The notes beneath the pieces are model-generated. The model made no database searches. It had not been told where the DNA came from and saw nothing but the letters and a program-made list of their open reading frames with translations. Shown here piece after piece: positions 60,537-64,000 of a DNA stretch of 64,000 bases. A program made the position numbers and the translations under genes. Position 1 is the first letter of the stretch. The number at the start of each line of letters is the position of its first letter. Origin of the DNA: Niastella sp. OAS944. GTDB taxonomy: Bacteria > Bacteroidota > Bacteroidia > Chitinophagales > Chitinophagaceae. Location of the stretch: NCBI GenBank assembly GCA_024809215.1, contig JANUBW010000001.1:1528744-1592743 (forward strand), read 5' to 3'.

Positions 60537-61085
60537 ATGAAAACGTTCACAGTTCCTACAAGAGAAGAAGTTTCACCAGCCAACCAAGCTATTTTCGATA
60601 CCCTGAAAAAGAAATTAGGCGTGGTACCAAACCTGTTTGCCACTATGGCTTATTCAAATAACGGATTGGCCAACTACCTTACCCTGGCCAATGGCCCCTC
60701 TTCACTTACTGCCAAAGAAAAAGAAGTAGTGAATTTGGCTACCAGCCAGGCTAATAATTGTGAGTACTGTTTAGCGGCCCACACTGCCATTGGTAAGTTA
60801 AATGGTTTTACCAATGAGCAAATACTCGAGATCAGATCGGGCGCCGTTTCTTTCAATGATAAATACAATGCACTGGCTGCACTTGCCAAAAGCTTTGTTG
60901 AGAACTTTGGTAAACCCAATGCATCAATATTGAATAACTTTTTTGAAGTGGGTTATACCAATGAGAACCTGGTTGATACCATTATATTAATTGGCGATAA
61001 AACCATCACCAATTATCTGTATGGCGCCACCAAAGTTCCGGTTGATTTTCCTGCGGCGCCAGCGTTGGTGGGTGAGGTTGCGTAA
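60537..61085 (+). CDS. carboxymuconolactone decarboxylase-family (AhpD-like) protein
   Basis: 182 residues from ATG 60537; an upstream extension of 26 residues looks untranslated. The redox motif NNCEYCLAAHTAIGK contains Cys-x-x-Cys and a following His, as in AhpD-like hydroperoxidases of the CMD family. The PNLFATMAYSNNGLANYL block is the usual N-terminal helix of the peroxidase-related/CMD group. It likely reduces hydroperoxides or quinones in the cytoplasm. Confidence 0.92.
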   Translation: MKTFTVPTREEVSPANQAIFDTLKKKLGVVPNLFATMAYSNNGLANYLTLANGPSSLTAKEKEVVNLATSQANNCEYCLAAHTAIGKLNGFTNEQILEIRSGAVSFNDKYNALAALAKSFVENFGKPNASILNNFFEVGYTNENLVDTIILIGDKTITNYLYGATKVPVDFPAAPALVGEVA

Positions 61086-61091
61086 TACGAT

Positions 61092-61127
61092 AAAGGTGGG
61101 TCCCCCTTCAAGGGGGCTCACCCTTTT
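61092..61127. terminator. bidirectional terminator between convergent genes
   Basis: A CCCCCTT/AAGGGGG core stem with flanking GGTG/CACC, followed by TTTTCC. It lies between the AhpD-like gene and the convergent esterase gene. Confidence 0.65.
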
Positions 61128-61132
61128 CCTTC

Positions 61133-62383
61133 TTACACTCCAAACGGATATGTCTCCGGCATTTGATGCCCCGTAGATAAATGCAATGGATGCAGGGCTT
61201 TTGTTGAGTCAATGTATATAAATGCATCGTATCGCTGGCTCATAACAGTAGGCACATAGTTGCCATATTTTTCTCTGCCGGGGTGATATACCACGCCAAT
61301 GGCCCGGTGATCTGTTTCCGTATCATACATTTCATCCGTTTCTTCGTCAAAAAGCATATACCTGTCGTTTGTACCAAGCCGGTGTAACCGTTCTTCTATA
61401 CTTTCTTTTTTGGCCGGCGGCACATCCATTTCTTCCATGGGTGCGCCCCATGCATCGCCCGCTATAACAGTACCTTTATAACTTCCAAAGCCAACAAGAT
61501 AAATGTCATCATCGCCATATTTTTTACGGGCCAGTTCGCCAATATTTATCATACCTGCATGCATCATATCTGTGGCTCTTGCATCACCAATATGGGTATT
61601 ATGTTCCCACACTATACCTTTTGTTCCCGGCCCATGAAACTCAATTAACCGCTCCAGCGTTTCCATCATATGGGTATCCCTGATGTTCCAGCTTTCATTA
61701 TCAAAGCCTATCAGGCTGCTGTAATATTTTTCGGCATTTACTGCAATAAGAGCGTTTTGTTCTGCATTAAAACCTGCTTCGCGATCACCATCGAGAAATT
61801 GCGCCTTCATACTAACCTCTTTAAGCATTGACAAAACCTTATCGCGACAATTATGCTCTTTTAGCGAATAAGCATATGTATGTTCACGTTCCCTAAATGG
61901 CTCAAAACAATGGATAGCATTTTTTACTGAAGCGGAAGCGGCAGGATCTTCTTTATCGAGGTAGTTTACCATGGCCTCCATGGAGTCCCAAAGGCTGTAA
62001 ACATCCAAACCATAAAAACCGGCTTTCTTATCTATACTTTTATGGCTGTTATATTCACGTAACCATTCGGCCAGGGCTGCCACTTCCCAATTGGCCCACA
62101 TCCAGGTAGGCCAGCGATCAAAGGCCTGCAGTACATCCCGGGTATTGTTTCCGGCATCTTTATAGCCTTTTACATAGCGGTTTATTTTGTAGCAATCTGG
62201 CCAATCGCCTTCCACGGCAATGAAGTTGAAACCATGTTCTTCTATCAATCTTTTTGAAATGGCTGTTCGCCATGTGTAATATTCATGTGTGCCATGCGAT
62301 GCTTCTCCAAGCATTACCACCATTCGTTCACCAGCAGCATTTATCAATGCATCCAGATCTTTTGCGTTGCTTAAATTATACAT
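61133..62383 (-). CDS. erythromycin esterase-family protein
   Basis: 416 residues from ATG 62381-62383 (MYNLSNAKDLDALIN); an upstream in-frame extension to 62458 includes repeat sequence. Catalytic motifs are MLGEASHGTHEYY (Glu and His), FIAVEGDWPDC (Glu), GTKGIVWEHNTHIGDAR (His) and YLVGFGSYKGTVIA. The family includes EreA/EreB macrolide esterases, but most members are of unknown activity, some next to phosphoribosyltransferases. Resistance should not be assumed. Confidence 0.9.
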   Translation of the reverse strand: MYNLSNAKDLDALINAAGERMVVMLGEASHGTHEYYTWRTAISKRLIEEHGFNFIAVEGDWPDCYKINRYVKGYKDAGNNTRDVLQAFDRWPTWMWANWEVAALAEWLREYNSHKSIDKKAGFYGLDVYSLWDSMEAMVNYLDKEDPAASASVKNAIHCFEPFREREHTYAYSLKEHNCRDKVLSMLKEVSMKAQFLDGDREAGFNAEQNALIAVNAEKYYSSLIGFDNESWNIRDTHMMETLERLIEFHGPGTKGIVWEHNTHIGDARATDMMHAGMINIGELARKKYGDDDIYLVGFGSYKGTVIAGDAWGAPMEEMDVPPAKKESIEERLHRLGTNDRYMLFDEETDEMYDTETDHRAIGVVYHPGREKYGNYVPTVMSQRYDAFIYIDSTKALHPLHLSTGHQMPETYPFGV

Positions 62384-62427
62384 CTTCTTATTTAAGCAAT
62401 TGCCGCAATTATTGCGCCACCTTAAGC

Positions 62428-62462
62428 CAATAGGCAATGGGCAATTTGCAATTGGCAAGGGA
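62428..62462. repeat. short degenerate GGCAAT word repeat
   Basis: Consecutive variants AGGCAATGGGCAATTTGC and AATTGGCAAGG lie in the gap upstream of the esterase start. They are similar in style to the repeats at 590-1195 and 63949-63990. Confidence 0.45.
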
Positions 62463-62481
62463 TGCAGATTTTCGTGACCTT

Positions 62482-63930
62482 TCAGTAATCGCGAACTTCA
62501 AGCTTCTTCACATCTTTTGTTATAAGGCCTGGTGGCCTGCTGCTACCTTCTACCTTCACCTGCTGCATGCTGAGGTGATCGATATCAATAGCAGCAAAGG
62601 CCGGCCTTGGGTCGTACTGCATATTAACCAACGAAATATCTGTTATTGAAATATTTTTTACATGCCGCATAAACAACCCGTACACGGGTAAATTTTTCCA
62701 AACAGTGGGTTCGGGATATCCTTTTTCATCTTCTGCCACGCTATCGACCTTTGAAATAAATTCGCCCGGCTTCAGGCCACCCCTGTTCACCAGGCGAAGG
62801 CGGCTCAACGAAATGTTTTCGATCTTAGCGGCGCTTACCCCTGTTATGGATGCAGTATAATTGCCCGTATTATAAGCTGTAATATTTGTAATGCTGATGT
62901 TGCGCATGGTACCTAATGGCGGCGCCGGTGCATCAGGATTATGTTTACGCGCCCTATTGCCCAACCGAACATATATGGGGCACTCTGTTTCTTCTATAAC
63001 AATATCGTGCACCTGCACCCCTTCCATAATACCGCCATCTACAATCTCCAACGAAATACCACTTATGCCAATATTCGTTCTGCCGAAAATTGGCGGCACT
63101 TTACTTTTCGATCGCTTTACAATACAATTACCAATGTTTATATTTTTAAAACCTCCTGTTGATTCGGTGCCACATTTAATGGCATTGGTAAAACTGCTTA
63201 CAATGCAGTTGATGATGGCCACATTTTCGCAACCGGCCTTACCGGTGCTTTTCAGTACAATGGCATCGTCGTCTGAATCGATGATACAATTGGATACCAC
63301 TACCCGGCGGCAACCGTCTATATCCAATCCGTCGTTGTTGCGGTTGCAGTGATTATACACCCTGATATTACTTATCTGTACATCTTCACAATTGAGGTAA
63401 TGCTGATTCCATATGCCGGCATTCAGCATGGTAATTCCATCTACCAGTACATTGTTGCACGATATAAATAGTAAGTTCCTTGGCCTGCCATCGAGGTCGC
63501 CGCCAGAGTGAGATCGTGGTATTTGTGTTGCCCCTTGTCCGTCTATGGTCCCATAACCTGTTATGCGAATATTTGTTTCCCCTTCGGCGTATAGCAATGC
63601 ATACCAGCCGCCGGGGTCTTTTTGCGAACGGTATGCCGGTTGCGCCCTTCGGGTAATATCGTTGGTATCGGTACTGGCATATATAACCGATCCGCTTTCT
63701 AAATGCAATTCCACGTTGCTTTTCATTATGATGGTGCCGCTTTTATAATTGCCCGCAGGCACCACTACCCTGCCACCCCCATGGCTGTTACATGCTGCAA
63801 TTGCTTTATTGATAGCCTCTGTGCTTAACTGGCTGGTGTCGTTTTTGGCGCCATAGTCAATAATGTTGTATTGTGCGGTTACGGGTGAGGTGATCACCAG
63901 AAACAAAAAGATGTAAACGATTATTTTCAT
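62482..63930 (-). CDS. GH28 polygalacturonase-like exported protein
   Basis: 482 residues from ATG 63928-63930 (MKIIVYIFLFLVITSPVTAQ, a clean signal peptide). It starts with YNIIDYGAKNDTSQLSTEAI, typical of secreted beta-helix pectinases. The GH28 catalytic sites are visible: NNDGLDIDGCRRVVVSNC (N-x-D), IIDSDDDAIVLKS (D-D), CGTESTGGFKNI (G-x-x-x-x-G) and the parallel beta-helix repeats. Expected to hydrolyse alpha-1,4-galacturonan or related pectin. Transport partners and lyases are not in this window; the gene may belong to a pectin locus that continues beyond the right edge. Confidence 0.9.
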   Translation of the reverse strand: MKIIVYIFLFLVITSPVTAQYNIIDYGAKNDTSQLSTEAINKAIAACNSHGGGRVVVPAGNYKSGTIIMKSNVELHLESGSVIYASTDTNDITRRAQPAYRSQKDPGGWYALLYAEGETNIRITGYGTIDGQGATQIPRSHSGGDLDGRPRNLLFISCNNVLVDGITMLNAGIWNQHYLNCEDVQISNIRVYNHCNRNNDGLDIDGCRRVVVSNCIIDSDDDAIVLKSTGKAGCENVAIINCIVSSFTNAIKCGTESTGGFKNINIGNCIVKRSKSKVPPIFGRTNIGISGISLEIVDGGIMEGVQVHDIVIEETECPIYVRLGNRARKHNPDAPAPPLGTMRNISITNITAYNTGNYTASITGVSAAKIENISLSRLRLVNRGGLKPGEFISKVDSVAEDEKGYPEPTVWKNLPVYGLFMRHVKNISITDISLVNMQYDPRPAFAAIDIDHLSMQQVKVEGSSRPPGLITKDVKKLEVRDY

Positions 63931-63948
63931 AATAGGCAGCTTGATCAT

Positions 63949-63990
63949 TCGGCAATCGGCAATCGTGAATCGTGAATGGCCTCGCGAAAC
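63949..63990. repeat. short tandem word repeat at the window edge
   Basis: TCGGCAATCGGCAATCG followed by TGAATCGTGAATGG: two doubled 7-base words, GGCAATC and CGTGAAT, just upstream of the GH28 start. Possibly a relative of the other word repeats in the window. Confidence 0.45.
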
Positions 63991-64000
63991 GTAAAACGTG

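Noticed and set aside
61133..62383. Macrolide resistance gene
   Set aside because: The catalytic motifs place it in the erythromycin esterase family, but most chromosomal members are not resistance enzymes and nothing nearby suggests one.

Overview
The window comes from a Bacteroidota chromosome, most likely the family Chitinophagaceae (Niastella/Chitinophaga-like). The support is: two SusC/SusD outer-membrane uptake pairs plus a lone SusD, a FecR/STN signalling set, three proteins with type IX secretion (T9SS) C-terminal sorting domains, SBBP and WG repeat proteins, AsmA, DUF4142 and DUF6496 proteins, and promoters with the Bacteroidota -7 box TAnnTTTGC. Genus is an inference; no rRNA is present.

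Layout. 1-538: N-terminal part of a NamZ-type muramidase (minus strand, leaves the window). 590-1195: a gene-free block of short repeated words. 1.2-5.0 kb: a membrane protein and a regulatory/redox cluster (TetR, two SDRs, AraC) with two copies of one perfect palindromic operator and a direct repeat that may bind the AraC protein. 5.1-6.9 kb: a UvrD/FBH1-like helicase with a C-terminal HTH. 7.5-8.7 kb: tRNA(CAT) followed by several degenerate copies of its 3' half and terminator, carrying small palindromic inserts. 8-11.5 kb: AT-rich accessory stretch with orphan small genes, a broken toxin-antitoxin-like gene, a membrane gene interrupted by one in-frame stop, and a tRNA-like relic. 11.9-16.2 kb: a secreted SBBP repeat protein and a GH105 lipoprotein. 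16.2-18.5 kb: a small regulator-rich islet with operator-like palindromes and a DUF2335 membrane protein. 18.6-23.4 kb: SusD/SusC with a LacI-type operator upstream. 23.7-30.2 kb: AsmA protein, T9SS tail-fibre-like protein and M1 aminopeptidase. 30.3-36.6 kb: SusD, STN-type SusC and an unusual FecR protein that seems to carry a sigma-factor-like N-terminus. 36.9-42.8 kb: WG repeat protein, GH5 glucanase, imine-reductase-like oxidoreductase, HxlR regulator, PepSY-like protein and exported acetolactate decarboxylase. 43-47.8 kb: a PQQ-type sugar dehydrogenase, then a three-gene operon (ketosynthase III/haem-oxygenase-like fusion, unknown protein, DUF72). 48-54.7 kb: acetyltransferase, S41 peptidase, CAP protein, serine hydrolase, response regulator, a second repeat-word desert, a 24-aa membrane peptide and an S24-like regulator. 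54.7-64 kb: frameshifted orphan SusD, YwbE, an SDR lacking its catalytic residues, GNAT, a stress-type trio (charged small protein, DUF4142, DUF6496), AraC plus AhpD-like pair, erythromycin-esterase-like protein and a GH28 polygalacturonase.

Functionally the window is mostly polymer scavenging. GH28 and GH105 fit pectin/rhamnogalacturonan use, GH5 fits beta-glucan, M1 and the STN/FecR-controlled SusCD fit peptide or glycoprotein use, and NamZ fits peptidoglycan turnover. The most novel-looking items are the ketosynthase/haem-oxygenase-like fusion operon, the sigma-like/FecR protein, the tRNA 3'-half copies with palindromic inserts, and the roughly 21-bp-spaced word repeats that recur in gene deserts.
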